A stretch of DNA of 64,000 nucleotides from Spiroplasma endosymbiont of Cantharis nigra (GCF_964019925.1 NZ_OZ026470.1:1-64000); one strand, 5' to 3'. Positions 44,557-57,359 are shown, counted from the stretch's first letter. A program made the numbers and translations. Notes: generated by a model not told the origin, from the letters alone.

Positions 44557-45219
44557 ATGCTATTAGAAGTTATTGGAAAAGATTTTAAAGATATTAGATT
44601 AATAAATAATTCTAATGCAAATAGAATTGAATTTTGTAAGGATTTAAAAGTTGGGGGTTTAACACCTGCTTTAGAAGATATTAAATATGCTTGTGATTTA
44701 TCAAAATTACCAATAAATATTATTGTTAGAAATACAGCAAGAGATTTTTTTTATACTGAAAAAGAAAAAAAAGATATGATAGAGCAAATTAAATTTATTA
44801 GAACAACAAAGGCAAATGGAATAGTTATTGGTGGTCTTAATAAGGACTTAACAATAGATGTTCAATTTATGAAACAAGTCATTAAACAAAAGGGAAATTT
44901 GGAGATAACATTTCATAAAGCATTTGATGAGGTGAAGGATTTTATTGAATCTTATCGAGTGTTAAATGAACTTGGAATAGATAATGTTTTAACAAGTGGT
45001 GGTAAGGATATAAAAAAGGGTAGAAAAATTATAAAAAAACTTGTTGCTCTTAACTTAAATACAAAAGTATTAGTTGGTGGAGGAATTGATCAAAAAAACT
45101 TTTCTAGTTTTAAAAAAATATCTAAAAATATTCATGTTGGTTCTTGTGTAAGAAATGATAAAAGTTGAGATGAAAGCGTTAATGATAAAAGAATTAATGA
45201 GTTATTGGAGATAAAGTAA
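44557..45219 (+). CDS. cutC: CutC-family protein
   Basis: TIM-barrel protein of 220 residues. The N-terminal NRIEFCKDLKVGGLTP block, VIGGL, TFHKAFDE, VLTSGG and VLVGGGI are typical of CutC. The family was linked to copper handling, but its enzymatic function is unsettled, so the name indicates family only. It is packed between metK and trmFO with one- and zero-base spacing, so its expression probably follows the metK riboswitch. Confidence 0.85.
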
Positions 45220-46508
45220 TGAAAGTAAATATAATTGGTGCTGGTTTAGCAGGTTGTGAAGCAGCGTGACAATTAGCAGAAAAGGGTATTGAAGTCTATT
45301 TATATGAAAAGAAAAAAATTCAGAAAAATGAAATTCAAACATTAGAAACATTTGGAGAATTAGTTTGTTCAAATACTTTTAGAAGTTTATCAACTCAAAA
45401 TGCTGTTGGAATTTTAAAAAAGGAACTTAAACTTTTAAACTCCTTTATATTGGATTGTGCCTTTAAAACTCAGATTCCTTCTGATGATGCTCTTGCAGTA
45501 GATAGAAAAGCATTTTCAGATTTAGTCGATCAAAAAATAAGAAGTCATAAAAATATAAAGGTATTTGAAGAAGAATTTTTAGATTTAAATACACAAGAAA
45601 TAGTTTTAATTGCAAGTGGTCCTTTATGTTCACAAGAGTTTAAAATGCAGTTAGAAAAATTACTTGGAAAACAAAAGTTATTTTATCTAGATGCATCTGC
45701 TCCTATAATTGAAAAACAGTCAATAGACTTTTCAAAAGTATATTATAAATCAAGATATAAAAATGATAATAGTTATATTTGTATACCGTTAAATGAAAAG
45801 GAATTTAGTATTTTTCATAATAAACTAGTAAATGCAAATACTGTTAATTTAAAAGATTTTGAACAAGAAATTTTTTTCAGAGGTTGTCAACCAATAGAGC
45901 AATTAGCTAAAAACTCTAAAAAGATACTATTGAAATCGGCTATGTCACCAAATGGATTAGAAAATTTTGATGGAATTATGCCTTATTCAGCTGTACAATT
46001 AAGAAGAGATGACGCGATGGATAATTTGTATAATATGGTTGGTTTTCAAACAAATATTATTTGAAAAGAGCAAAAGCAAATTTTCTCGTCTCTTCCAGGA
46101 CTTGAAAATGCAGTCTTTAGAAGATTTGGAGTTATGCATAAAAACAGCTTTATAAATTCTCCTAAAATTCTTAATAACAAACTACAAATGATGAGAAAAA
46201 AGAATATATTCTTTGCTGGTCAAATTACAGGTGTAGAGGGATATATAGAGTCATTTGCATCAGGGTTAGTTGCAAGTAGAGGAATTCTTAGTTATATTAA
46301 TCAAAGTGAATTTATAGCATTTCCAGAAGATACAATTTTAGGTAGTTTAATAAGTTATATTACAAATCCAAAGCATAAAAAATTAAAACCAATGAAGTCA
46401 AATATGGGTTTAGTAAAGATTGATCCTATAATGAGTTTTAATTCTAAGGAAGAAAAAAATTCTTATATCTATAAAAATGCTTTAAATAAAATAAAGTCTT
46501 TTATTTAG
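45219..46508 (+). CDS. trmFO: Folate/FAD-dependent RNA uridine methyltransferase (TrmFO or RlmFO)
   Basis: Methylates uridine C5 using methylenetetrahydrofolate and FAD. It has 429 residues. The N-terminal dinucleotide motif GAGLAGCEAAWQL, ETFGELVCSNTFRS and AFKTQIPSDDALAVDR match the TrmFO family, and GVEGYIESFASGL is near the C-terminus. In Mycoplasma capricolum a homologue acts on 23S rRNA U1939 (RlmFO) rather than tRNA U54, so either target is possible here. Its start overlaps the cutC stop. UGA Trp codons at 45268 and 46062. Confidence 0.92.
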
Positions 46509-46543
46509 TTTAAATTATAAAATAAATAAAATGGAGGTTTTCT

Positions 46544-47251
46544 TTGTATAGAGATAAAAGAGTATGAGCTGAAATAGGCTCAAAATTAGTATCAAGTCTT
46601 TCATATTACAATGATTTTAAAATATCAGAAGAAGAAATATTTGAGTTAATTGCAAATGGAGAATATCTATTTGACGATTCAGAAGAAATCTATGGAAGAA
46701 ACTTAATTAACCTATTAAAAATTTGAGAGATTATTAGAGCTAAAATCATTGAAACAAGAGAGAATTTTATAAATACTGCAAAGCATAAATGAGCTTTTAC
46801 TTGAGAAGATTATAAAGAAATTTATGTATTACTTGATGAAAATGATAACTTTAAAGATATTTTTGAAAGTGAAGAATTTATTAAAAAAACAAGTGACGAA
46901 ATGATCATTTTTTTTGAAAATGGTCTAATTGAAGAAAATGGTTTAGAAGCTATTTTAGAAGATATTTTAATTACATATATTTATTTTGCAGTTCAAAGTA
47001 CATTAAGTATAAAGGCTTCAATTTTTATGTATTTAATAATAAATGCAATGCTTTTATATAAAGACTTTGGACCTTTATTAGCAACATATAGAGGTGAAGT
47101 AAGCAACATTTTTGATTTAGTATTGAGATTGGTAGTTCAATGTCAAAATTTACCAATTAAAAGTTATATAACAGCTCCTCTTTTTAGCGTATGTCTTTCA
47201 AGAATTATTGATTTATCTGAGAATAATAAAATATTCTTTGAGTCTATATAA
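46544..47251 (+). CDS. Hypothetical protein, 235 residues
   Basis: Not recognised. The start is TTG 46544, set by a GGAGG site at 46533-46537. The first part is acidic and soluble; two moderately hydrophobic stretches lie at about residues 143-170 and 195-215, so a peripheral or weakly membrane-associated protein is possible. Four or more Trp are UGA in the first third. It follows trmFO by 35 bases with no terminator between. Confidence 0.7.
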
Positions 47252-47263
47252 AAACTACAATAG

Positions 47264-47292
47264 TTGGTCAAAGTAGTGTAAAATATTAATAT
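47264..47292 (+). promoter_or_regulatory. Promoter of the E2-like gene
   Basis: TTGGTC (47264-47269), 17-base spacer, TAATAT (47287-47292). Confidence 0.65.
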
Positions 47293-47327
47293 AGTGTTTA
47301 TTAGCACTTTAACTAAAGGGGTTCTTT

Positions 47328-48962
47328 ATGGAAAAAATAAAATTTAAGAATGTCAAAAAATATAAGGGTATTGTAGAACAAGTATTAGTTAAAGAAGGCC
47401 AACCAGTCAAAAAAGATCAAATATTAGCAATAATATCAACACAACTTGAAAAATTTGATATACGTTCTACAACAGATGGAGTAATTAGAAACATTTATGT
47501 AATTGAATCATTAATTGTTTCACATGGAGATACTATATTTGATATATTCTCTTATAAAGAAATGAAAAATTTATTGAAAAAACCATCAAATATGAATGAC
47601 ACATTAAAAGATGGTTTAAGCGAATTTGGATACTTAGAAAAATTAATAAATGAATCAGATGAGTCTGATGAAGAAGAATTTGAAGAAGTAAAACCAAAAA
47701 GAGAAAAAAAGACAGAAGTTTTAGCTGAAAAGGATTTAGATATTCTTGATAATTTTGAAACTGAAAAGTACTTAAAAGATGAAATTATTGAAAGTGAATT
47801 TCAAATAGAAGAAGAGTTCACTGAGGATCCAATTGCAGAAGCAAAAATGGAGCCTACTACTGTTCAAACAATTAAAACTGAAACTTCAACTTTTGAGATA
47901 AAAGAAAATCCAACAATTGTAACAGAAACTATTACTAAAAAAGTAGTTTATGAAAATTCTGATAATTTTAAAGATAGTAATTTATTTTCAGATGAAATTT
48001 CAACTATTTCTCAATCTGAAATTTTAGAAGAACTTTCAAAAAATAATACTGAAGATAACTTGGAAGTAGTTGAAATAAAACAAAAACCAAAAAATATTAA
48101 GAAGCAAGAAACTACTGCTCAAGAATCTAACTCTGTATTTTTAAAGGAATTAGATTATGAAAGATTAGAGAAAGTTTTAAAAAATAGTGAAAAATTAAAT
48201 AATAAGTTTAAAGAAATTGAAAAAAAACTTTCATCATTTATGGAAGAAACTAAAGAAACTAATAATGATAATGAAAAAAGTATTAATTCAATAGTCAAAA
48301 AAATAGATGAAAAATCAAAAAGTATTAATTCTAAGTTAGAAGAAGTTGAATTGAAAGCAACAGAAAATAGTAAGCTTGTATCAAATTCAATTGAAAAGAA
48401 AGTTATTGTGGATAAAACAAATATAGGTAGTTTCTCATTTAAGTTAGACATAACTGCTTTAATAAGTCTACAAACTTTAATGATTGAACCTTCAAAAGAG
48501 GAAAATGTTGATCTTGAACTTAATGCATTTTATGTAAAAGCATTAAAAAGAGCTTTAACTAAATTTGAAGAATTAGATTCAAGTCATTCATTTATTAGAT
48601 TAGTAAAAACTGATGGATATTCAGTAAATGATACAGTTGTAAAAGTAAGTGATGATTTAAGTATTTTGGATATTTCAAAAGAAATACATAAAAATCAATT
48701 AGTAAAAGATAAAGAAGTTAAAGTAGCGATTTATGATATTTCAAATTTTGGATTAGATAATGCAAATTTTGGATTAACTAAAAATTCAATCTTATCAATT
48801 TACATTTCATCAATATCAAGTTCATTTAAAGATGATGGAAATTTAACAAATTATGTAAAAATAAATTTTGCATTCAATCAAAATAGTTTAGAACCTGAGG
48901 ATGCAATTATGTTTGGAAAAGAATTTATAAGTATTCTAAAGAATCCGGGTTTTTTAATTTAA
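47328..48962 (+). CDS. E2-like protein: lipoyl-type domain, long linker and degenerate acyltransferase domain
   Basis: Protein of 544 residues from ATG 47328 behind AAAGGGG. Residues 1-80 resemble a lipoyl/biotinyl domain (VKEGQPVKKDQILAIIS...TTDGVI), but the position of the lipoylated lysine is Leu40, with Lys42 two residues on. Residues 85-360 are an acidic, Glu/Lys-rich linker with probable coiled coil near 277-350. Residues about 363-544 follow the 2-oxoacid dehydrogenase E2 catalytic-domain pattern (FSFKLDITAL, LNAFYVKALKRAL, LSILDISKEI, final FGKEFISILKNPGFLI), but the catalytic H-x3-D-G is Q518-NSL-E522-P. No dehydrogenase genes are adjacent. The relationship is inferred from patterns; a non-catalytic scaffold is the simplest reading. 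Confidence 0.7.
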   Translation: MEKIKFKNVKKYKGIVEQVLVKEGQPVKKDQILAIISTQLEKFDIRSTTDGVIRNIYVIESLIVSHGDTIFDIFSYKEMKNLLKKPSNMNDTLKDGLSEFGYLEKLINESDESDEEEFEEVKPKREKKTEVLAEKDLDILDNFETEKYLKDEIIESEFQIEEEFTEDPIAEAKMEPTTVQTIKTETSTFEIKENPTIVTETITKKVVYENSDNFKDSNLFSDEISTISQSEILEELSKNNTEDNLEVVEIKQKPKNIKKQETTAQESNSVFLKELDYERLEKVLKNSEKLNNKFKEIEKKLSSFMEETKETNNDNEKSINSIVKKIDEKSKSINSKLEEVELKATENSKLVSNSIEKKVIVDKTNIGSFSFKLDITALISLQTLMIEPSKEENVDLELNAFYVKALKRALTKFEELDSSHSFIRLVKTDGYSVNDTVVKVSDDLSILDISKEIHKNQLVKDKEVKVAIYDISNFGLDNANFGLTKNSILSIYISSISSSFKDDGNLTNYVKINFAFNQNSLEPEDAIMFGKEFISILKNPGFLI

Positions 48963-49092
48963 TAATAAATAAGCACTAAAAAATTGAACTAGAAAATATA
49001 TTATACACAATTAATAAAGATGTAGAATTTATTTTTCCCAGTTTAAATAGTGTTTTTTTGTTAAAATTAATTTATCTTTGAGGAGTATAAAA

Positions 49093-50052
49093 ATGATTAA
49101 TGAAATTAATGCAGAAAGCAAAATAGTAACTTTAATAGCTAGAATAGAAAAAGCAATTTTATCAACAGGAAATAATGGATCAAATTATCTAATTTTAAAT
49201 TTAATTGATATGTCTGGAAGAATTGAAGCAAGACTTTGAAATTCTATTGAAAAAGATGTAGAGGAATTAAAAAGTGGTTTAATTGTAAAAATAGAAGCTG
49301 TAACCAATGTTTATAGACAACAATTACAATTAAAAGTTAATTCTTATGAAATTATTGATGAAAAAGATTTTAAAAAACATAATATAAATGAGGAAATGTT
49401 TAGTATTAGTGCTCCAATAAATGTTGAATCACATTATGCAAAATTAATAGATTTTATAACAACTATTGATAATGAAACTTACAAAAAAATAACTTTAGCA
49501 ATTTTAAAACAGTATGAAGTTCAATTTAAAACTTTTCCAGCTGCTGTAAGTATTCATCATAATGTGGTAGGTGGTTTATTTTGACACAGTTACTCATTAT
49601 TAATGGGAGCAAAAGCAATAAGAGAAGTATATAAATATGCAGATATTGATTGAGAATTAGTATATTGTGGAACAATCCTTCATGATATAGGAAAAGTACT
49701 TGAAATGGCAGGGAAAAATGCAGCAGAATATACTGATGTTGGTAAATTATTGGGTCATATATCAATAGGTAATACTTTTGTTTCAAATAAGGCTATAGAA
49801 TTAGGTCTAAAAGATAATGAGGATGTTTTAAAATTACAACACGTAATCTTAGCAAGTCATGGTAAAAATGAATATGGATCTCCTGTAGAACCATTACTAA
49901 TTGAAGCAGTTATTATTTCTTCATTAGACTCATTAGATGCAAGAATTTATAAAATTAATGATGAATTATCAAAAGTGGAAAAAGATGCTTGATCATCAAG
50001 AATTCTTTCTGAGGATGGAAGAAGTTATTTAAATCATAATAAGAAAAAATAA
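49093..50052 (+). CDS. yhaM: YhaM-type 3'-5' exoribonuclease (OB-fold plus HD domain)
   Basis: Single-strand 3'-5' exonuclease of the YhaM/CBF1 family. It has 319 residues, usual length. An N-terminal OB-fold (about residues 1-95, with MSGRIEARLW) is followed by an HD domain with metal ligands in HHNVVGGLFWHS, LHDIGK and ILASHG. UGA Trp codons occur at several points. Start ATG 49093 lies behind TTGAGGAG. It stands alone upstream of the RpiR-type regulator. Confidence 0.9.
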
Positions 50053-50118
50053 GTAAGTTTTAGTAGATAGTTAATGTTTTTTTTAGTATTTTACAATTAA
50101 GAGGTAAAAAGGAAATTT

Positions 50119-50850
50119 ATGACATCTATATATGAAAAATTAGAAAACTTAACAAGAGAATATAAAAATACAACCGATAAGATTATTGCATTAAATATTA
50201 TAAATACGATGCGTCAAAAAAAAATCTTAACTCAGAAACAACTTGCAGATATTTGTTTTGTTTCTGAATCAAAAATTACAAAATTTATACAAAGTTTGGG
50301 TGAACCAAGCTTTAAGACTTTTGCGTCTTCTTTAAAAAAAGAACATTTTTTATATGATTCAATTAATAAAATTAGTTTTAAAAGTGATATACTTGTTTTA
50401 ATTAAAATGTGGTGTAATAAAAACTCTGTTTTTATTAAAAATTTGGCAACAGCAATTAAAAATAATATTAATATTAATATTTATGCATCAGCGCAAACCT
50501 CTTGAATAGCTCAAGGATTAGGAGATTTTTTGATTGGTTATAATAAAAGACCACTTATTCTTTCTAAGAATTTTGACATTTTTAATGAGCCTTTAGTTAA
50601 TAATGAGGATATTAACATTATTCTTTTTTATGGGCGTGATAATTTTACTCTTAATTCGTATTTAAAGTTAATTAATGCTAAAACAATAAAAGCTAATAAT
50701 TTTGTAATTACTTCAGAAAAACAGTATGATAAAGTCTTTTTAGAATCTGATAATAAATTAAAATTAGATTATTTAAAAAATAATGCTTCAAATGTGTATC
50801 GTAATTTAGCTTTGAATATTCTAATCTTAGAAATAGCAAAACAAATTTAA
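50119..50850 (+). CDS. RpiR-family transcriptional regulator
   Basis: DNA-binding regulator of sugar metabolism. It has 243 residues. The N-terminal helix-turn-helix spans about residues 30-75 (ILTQKQLADICFVSESKITKF), as in RpiR/MurR proteins; the C-terminal half is a reduced SIS-like sugar-phosphate-binding domain (NINIYASAQTSWIAQGLGDFL). It lies directly upstream of the beta-glucoside PTS operon on the same strand, separated by a terminator, making it the likely controller of that operon (inference). One UGA Trp at 50503. Confidence 0.85.
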
Positions 50851-50857
50851 TATAATT

Positions 50858-50885
50858 AACTTTCCATTTTGGAAAGTTTTTATTT
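50858..50885 (+). terminator. Terminator between the RpiR-type regulator and the PTS operon
   Basis: AACTTTCC (50858-50865) / GGAAAGTT (50871-50878) followed by a T-rich tract. Confidence 0.8.
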
Positions 50886-50925
50886 TATATTTATTTCTGG
50901 ACTATCATTTATTTAAGAGGTAAAT

Positions 50926-53520
50926 ATGAGTATAAAAATTTATGCTCCCGTTGATTGTGAAGTTAGACAACTTAAAAAATGTTCTGATATTGCTTTTGCA
51001 AACAAACTATTGGGAGATGGAATACTAATAATTCCAAAAGATAATTTATTTTTCTCACCATTTTATCAAGCCACTGTAAAAATGATATTTGATACCAAGC
51101 ATGCTTATGGATTTGAGGTTGAAGGATATAACGTTTTAATTCATTGTGGTTTAGATAGTATAAAGCTAAATGGTAAGTACTTTGAAACTAATTTAGAAGT
51201 TAATCAAGAAGTTAATCTAGACACAAAAATATTCTCTGTAGAAATAAATAAATTAAGAGAATTAAATATCTCAAAAGAGACGCCAATAGTTTTTGAAGAT
51301 CCAAATATTATTATTCCAGTATTTGAAGAGAAAATTTATAAAAAGGGAGAACTTATTTGTGAAATAAATACAGAAAGTATAGAAACTAAAGAAGAAGAGA
51401 ATCTAGATCCTTATGTATTTTTTGCAACAGATAGTAAATATATTTCAGCAGCTCGTACAATTAATGAGTTTGTGGGAACTATGGAGAATTATACAAGTGT
51501 TTATAATTGTATGACTCGTTTACGCTTTAAAATTAAAGACAAAAGTAAAGTTAATATAGAGAAACTAAAACAAAATAATAATGTTAAAGGCGTTATTTGA
51601 AATAATGATGAACTTCAAGTTATTATTGGTCAAGATGTATATAAATTAAAAAATGCCTTTACTGAAATTAATCAGTCAGTTGATGCTAATTTTGAATTAA
51701 AGAAAAAATTAAAATCTAAAAAACCCTGACTTTTGCAAATGCTAAGTGCCATTATTGCTATTACTATTAGAGTTCTACCATTTTTAATTGGAGTAGGATT
51801 ATTACAAGCTATGGTCTCAATCTTGCAGCAAACTGGGTGAATGCCAAGTATTACATTTGATCCTTCAAGTGCAAATGAAGAGACTATTTACTTATTAAAT
51901 GCTCCAGTGATTTGAGCTATGTTATTTGTTATTGCTCGTTCATCAATTGTAATGTTAGCAATATTATTTGCTTGATCCGCATCAGACTATTTTAAACTCA
52001 GACCAGTCATTGGATTGGGGATTGCTGTTATTTTATGTTCACCATATTTATTTGTGACTGGTGGTCCAAATGGGATGGGTGAATATATTGTAATGTTTAA
52101 ATTTTGAGATCAGCCAATAGATAAAACCAAACCTATTACTTTATTTTTAAATCAACTATCAGAGGTTCGCTTAAATGGTATGAATACTAAACCTTTTGTA
52201 ATTTTACCAGCGATTATTCTAGCTAAAAAATTGGATGATAGTATTTTGGAATGAATGCCTCCTTCATTAGAATTGATGGGGCGACCATTTTTAATATTTT
52301 TAATAACATTACCTGTAACATTTCTAATTTTTAGTCCAATTTGAAATATATTTGAGTCCATTTTAGCAATATCAGTTTTTTATATTAAGGCCTTACCTTT
52401 TGGATTAGGAATTGGTTTATATGTTGCATCCTGGCAGGTTGCCATTATTTTCGGATTGCATAATATATTATCAATTGTACAATTTATTGATCATTTAGTT
52501 AATGGTGGACAGTCAGAAATTGGAGTAGCTGGGGGAATATCATTATTTGCACAGTTTGGAGCCTTAATAGCTGTTATATTAGTAACAAAAAATATTAAAC
52601 TAAGAAATCAAGGTTTAGGATTGATTTCTGCTGGTATTATTGGAATTACTGAGCCTATTTTATATCAAATTAACTTACCCAAACGACGACCCCTATATTC
52701 TGGATTAATAGCTGCCTTTGTCTTTGGAACATTATCAGGCATGCTAGGAGTTGCTCGTCGGGGAGGTTCTGGTTTAGGAATCTTTGAATTAATTGGTTAT
52801 TTCTCTGAACCATTGCTCGGTGGCTATTCTGAAATTTCACCTTTAGCAAATGGTTTAATGTATACTGGGTGTTGTTTAGGTTCATTTTTCTTAGCTGCTA
52901 TAATTTGCTACTTCTGATTTAGAGAAAGAAAAACAGAAAAGGTCTTAATAAAAGAGACTACTAAAGATTTAGTTAAATTAATTGCTTTACAAGAAGGTAA
53001 AGCCACTAAGGAGATTAAAGTAGAACTTAAAAAAATAAATAAATTATTAAATAAATTTAATAATAAAAATATAAAAGTATATGAGATAAAGATTCAAAAC
53101 TTAATTTTTATTAGAACAAAAATTGCTAAATTAATAAGTCAACAAGAAAAAACAAAAGAGAAGATTTTATTAATAGGTAAAAAATTAATGGCAGATAATA
53201 AAGTTGAACAAGCAAATAAATTAATTTTAAAGTATAAAACTTCTAATAAAAAATATGATGTATCAGAGTGAAAGGAAAAATTAGAAATAGCTCAAAAAGA
53301 AATTAATTTTGAGGCTCTGGATAAATTAATTTCAAATAATTTATCGACTCTATTAGCAATACTAAACAAATTTGAAAAACAAATTGGTGCAGACAAAATA
53401 AGTCACATAAAAAATAATTACTATAATGCTTTAAATGCACTTCGTATTAACTATGAGTTAGATATTGAAAGAGATGACATTTTAGATTTTAAAAAAGAGT
53501 TTAGAAATTTAAGAGGATAG
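50926..53520 (+). CDS. Beta-glucoside PTS transporter, IIA-IIB-IIC order, with helical C-terminal extension
   Basis: Phosphoenolpyruvate-dependent sugar importer of 864 residues. IIA is first (about residues 1-155) and has both active-site histidines (KHAYGF and LIHCGLD). IIB follows (about 165-250) with phospho-cysteine in YNCMTRLRF. The IIC membrane domain spans about 265-665 (GITEPILYQINLP is typical of glucose/beta-glucoside IIC). After the last helix come about 195 residues of Lys/Glu/Ile-rich helical sequence with no recognised domain. Beta-glucoside enzymes are usually IIB-IIC-IIA, so the order is unusual and the tail takes the place of IIA. First gene of a four-gene operon. Confidence 0.9.
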
Positions 53521-53523
53521 ACT

Positions 53524-54465
53524 ATGAAAAGATATACATTTGACATTGGAGGAATGGGAACAAAATTTATTTTATTTGAAAGCAAAAATAAAATAAGTTC
53601 TCAAATTATTAAATATAAAGAAGAAAAGCAACCAGATAATGAAATTATATTTCAAACGAAATTAATTACAGTTATCAAAGAAATTACAAAAATATTAGAC
53701 TTGGAAAAGGATGAATTTGAATTAGCAATTCTAATTCCAGGAGTTGTAGATTCAGTCAAAAAACAAGTTTTAAGTAATTCAGCTATTTGTGATGTCGATT
53801 TAAATTTGGTTAAGATTTTTTCTAAATATAAAAACTGTAAAAAGTTTGTTCTTGAAAATGATGCACGTGCGGCTTTGATTGGAGAGTATTATTATCGAAG
53901 TAACTCAAAAATAAAGACTCAAGTTCATCTCACAATTGGAACTGGACTTGGAGGAGCTTTAATTATAAATAATAGAGTTCATAAGGGAAATCTCCTTAGA
54001 GCTGGAGAATTTGGTAAAGGCTTTGCCAGTTTAGAAGTGGGTCAAGACCTTCCAATTGCAGCATATGGCGGTCTTGGATCAGTATTATTTAGATACAAGA
54101 TGGCAATTAAGTCAAAAGAGTTTATTGATGGTGAAACAGCTTTTGCTATGTATGAAAAAAAAGACCCAATCATGATAACTTTGTTTGATAATTTAATCAC
54201 AGCTCTAGCTAAACTAATAATTAATCTTGATTACATTCTTGATTATGACCTAATTACTTTAGGGGGAGGAATTAGTAATAACAAAAAGTTCATTGATCTA
54301 ATATTTGCCAAGTTATTAGAAGCAGAAAGTTTTAATTATGAGGGAAGAATACTGTACCCTGATTTAATGGTGAAAAATAAAGTAGAAGTTGCAAAGTTAA
54401 AAAACGAAGCGGCTTGCTATGGTGGATTATATATATTAGAATATGGAGATAAAATTTATGAATAA
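53524..54465 (+). CDS. ROK-family sugar kinase, probably beta-glucoside kinase type
   Basis: Sugar kinase of 313 residues. ATP-binding DIGGMGTKF is at the N-terminus, with ENDARAALIGEY, LTIGTGLGGALI and LRAGEFGKG. The zinc-binding CxCGxxGC motif found in most ROK glucokinases is absent, as in BglK beta-glucoside kinases. Its place between a beta-glucoside PTS and two 6-phospho-beta-glucosidases supports phosphorylation of beta-glucosides or released glucose. It starts three bases after the PTS stop and overlaps the next gene by 8 bases. Confidence 0.88.
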   Translation: MKRYTFDIGGMGTKFILFESKNKISSQIIKYKEEKQPDNEIIFQTKLITVIKEITKILDLEKDEFELAILIPGVVDSVKKQVLSNSAICDVDLNLVKIFSKYKNCKKFVLENDARAALIGEYYYRSNSKIKTQVHLTIGTGLGGALIINNRVHKGNLLRAGEFGKGFASLEVGQDLPIAAYGGLGSVLFRYKMAIKSKEFIDGETAFAMYEKKDPIMITLFDNLITALAKLIINLDYILDYDLITLGGGISNNKKFIDLIFAKLLEAESFNYEGRILYPDLMVKNKVEVAKLKNEAACYGGLYILEYGDKIYE

Positions 54466-55851
54466 AATTAAAAAAGATTTTTTATGGGGAGCATCAACAA
54501 GTGCTTATCAAGTAGAAGGTTCAATTTTTGAAGGTGGTAAAGTAGCTTCTGTAATGGATGACATTCATAAGTCACCAGGATACTCAAAAGAGATTACTAA
54601 CTTTCATGATGCAACTGGTCATTATGAAAATTGAAAAGAAGATGTAAAACTCTTTGCAGAAATGGGAATGAAGTCATATCGCTTTTCAATCTCATGACCT
54701 AGAATTATGAAAAATGTTAAAGGTGAAATAAATGAAGAGGGTATTAAGTTTTATGATGATTTAATTAATGAGTTAATTAAATATAAAATTGAGCCAATTG
54801 TAACAATATTTCACTTTGATTTTCCTAACTTTATTGATGAAGCAGGAGGGTTAACTGATAAGAGATTTGCAAATTTATTTGAAGATTATTGTAAGGTTTT
54901 ATTTAAAGCTTATGGTAGCAAGATTAAATATTGATTAACAATTAATGAATTAAATATGTTTGCAATGGCTGCATCTGCGATTGGTTTAATGCCAAATGGA
55001 AAAAAACTTAATCGATGAGAGGTTATTCATATTTTAAATTTAGCGCAAGCTCGTGCTATAAATTTATGTCACAAAATATTGCCTAAGGCAAAAATAGGTC
55101 CCGCACCAAATATATCTTCAGTTTATTCAAACAGTTCAAAACCAATTGATTATACAGCAAAATTAAATATGGATATTGTTCGTAATTGAGTATATTTAGA
55201 TATTGTTTGCAAAGGATATTATAGTCCAGTGTTTTTAGAATTTATTAAAAAAATTAAAGAAGATTTTGTAATTGATCCAAAGGATATGGAAATAATTAAG
55301 CAAGCTAAACCTGATTTTATTGCCTTTAATTATTATGCCACTATGACTGTTGAGATGCCAAAATCTAATGAGATAAGTCAAGAAGCCAAAGATCAGCAAA
55401 AGGGCTTTACAATACCTGGTTTCACTTCATCTGTTAAAAATAAAAACCTTGAAAAAACTCAGTTTGGTTGAGAAATTGACCCTCAAGGTTTTAAAAATAC
55501 TTTACGTGAAGTATATGATAGATATAATCTTCCTATTATGATTACTGAAAATGGTTTAGGTGCCAAAGATATTTTAACTAAGCAAGGTGAGGTTCATGAC
55601 ACTTATCGCATAGAATATTATCAAAAACATATCTCAAAAATGTTGGAAGCAATTGAGGAAGGTGTAGATATAATTGGTTATATGCCTTGAAGTGCTATTG
55701 ATTTAATTTCAACTCATGAGGGAGTATCAAAGCGTTATGGGTTTATTTATGTAAATCGTGATGAATTTGATCTAAAAGATATGAAACGTTATAAAAAAGA
55801 TAGTTTTTACTGATATAAAGAATTAATTAAAACAAATGGAGGTTCAATATA

Positions 55852-55852
<1 letters not shown>
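54458..55852 (+). CDS. bglA: 6-phospho-beta-glucosidase, glycoside hydrolase family 1
   Basis: Cleaves phosphorylated beta-glucosides imported by the PTS. It has 464 residues from ATG 54458, behind GGAGAT; an in-frame ATG at 54443 would lie on that site. GH1 hallmarks are FLWGASTSAYQVEG at the N-terminus, SYRFSISWPRI, the acid/base TINELN and the nucleophile ITENG. Several Trp use UGA and some TGG. Shares TAATG with the second GH1 gene. Confidence 0.92.
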
Positions 55853-57306
<1,454 letters not shown>

Positions 57307-57310
57307 AAGA

Positions 57311-57349
57311 AAAGAGAATTACAAATTAATGTAATTCTCTTTTTTTTAG
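57311..57349. terminator. Bidirectional terminator between the bgl operon and the HIT gene
   Basis: AAGAGAATTAC / GTAATTCTCTT stem with T-run, A-run on the other side; convergent genes. Confidence 0.8.
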
Positions 57350-57359
57350 TTAATATATT

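Noticed and set aside
49526-49786. Minus-strand open frame opposite yhaM
   Set aside because: Antisense to a gene with clear HD-domain motifs; no start signals.
54443-54457. Upstream ATG for the first GH1 gene
   Set aside because: It sits on the GGAGAT ribosome-binding site; the downstream ATG at 54458 gives the normal GH1 start.
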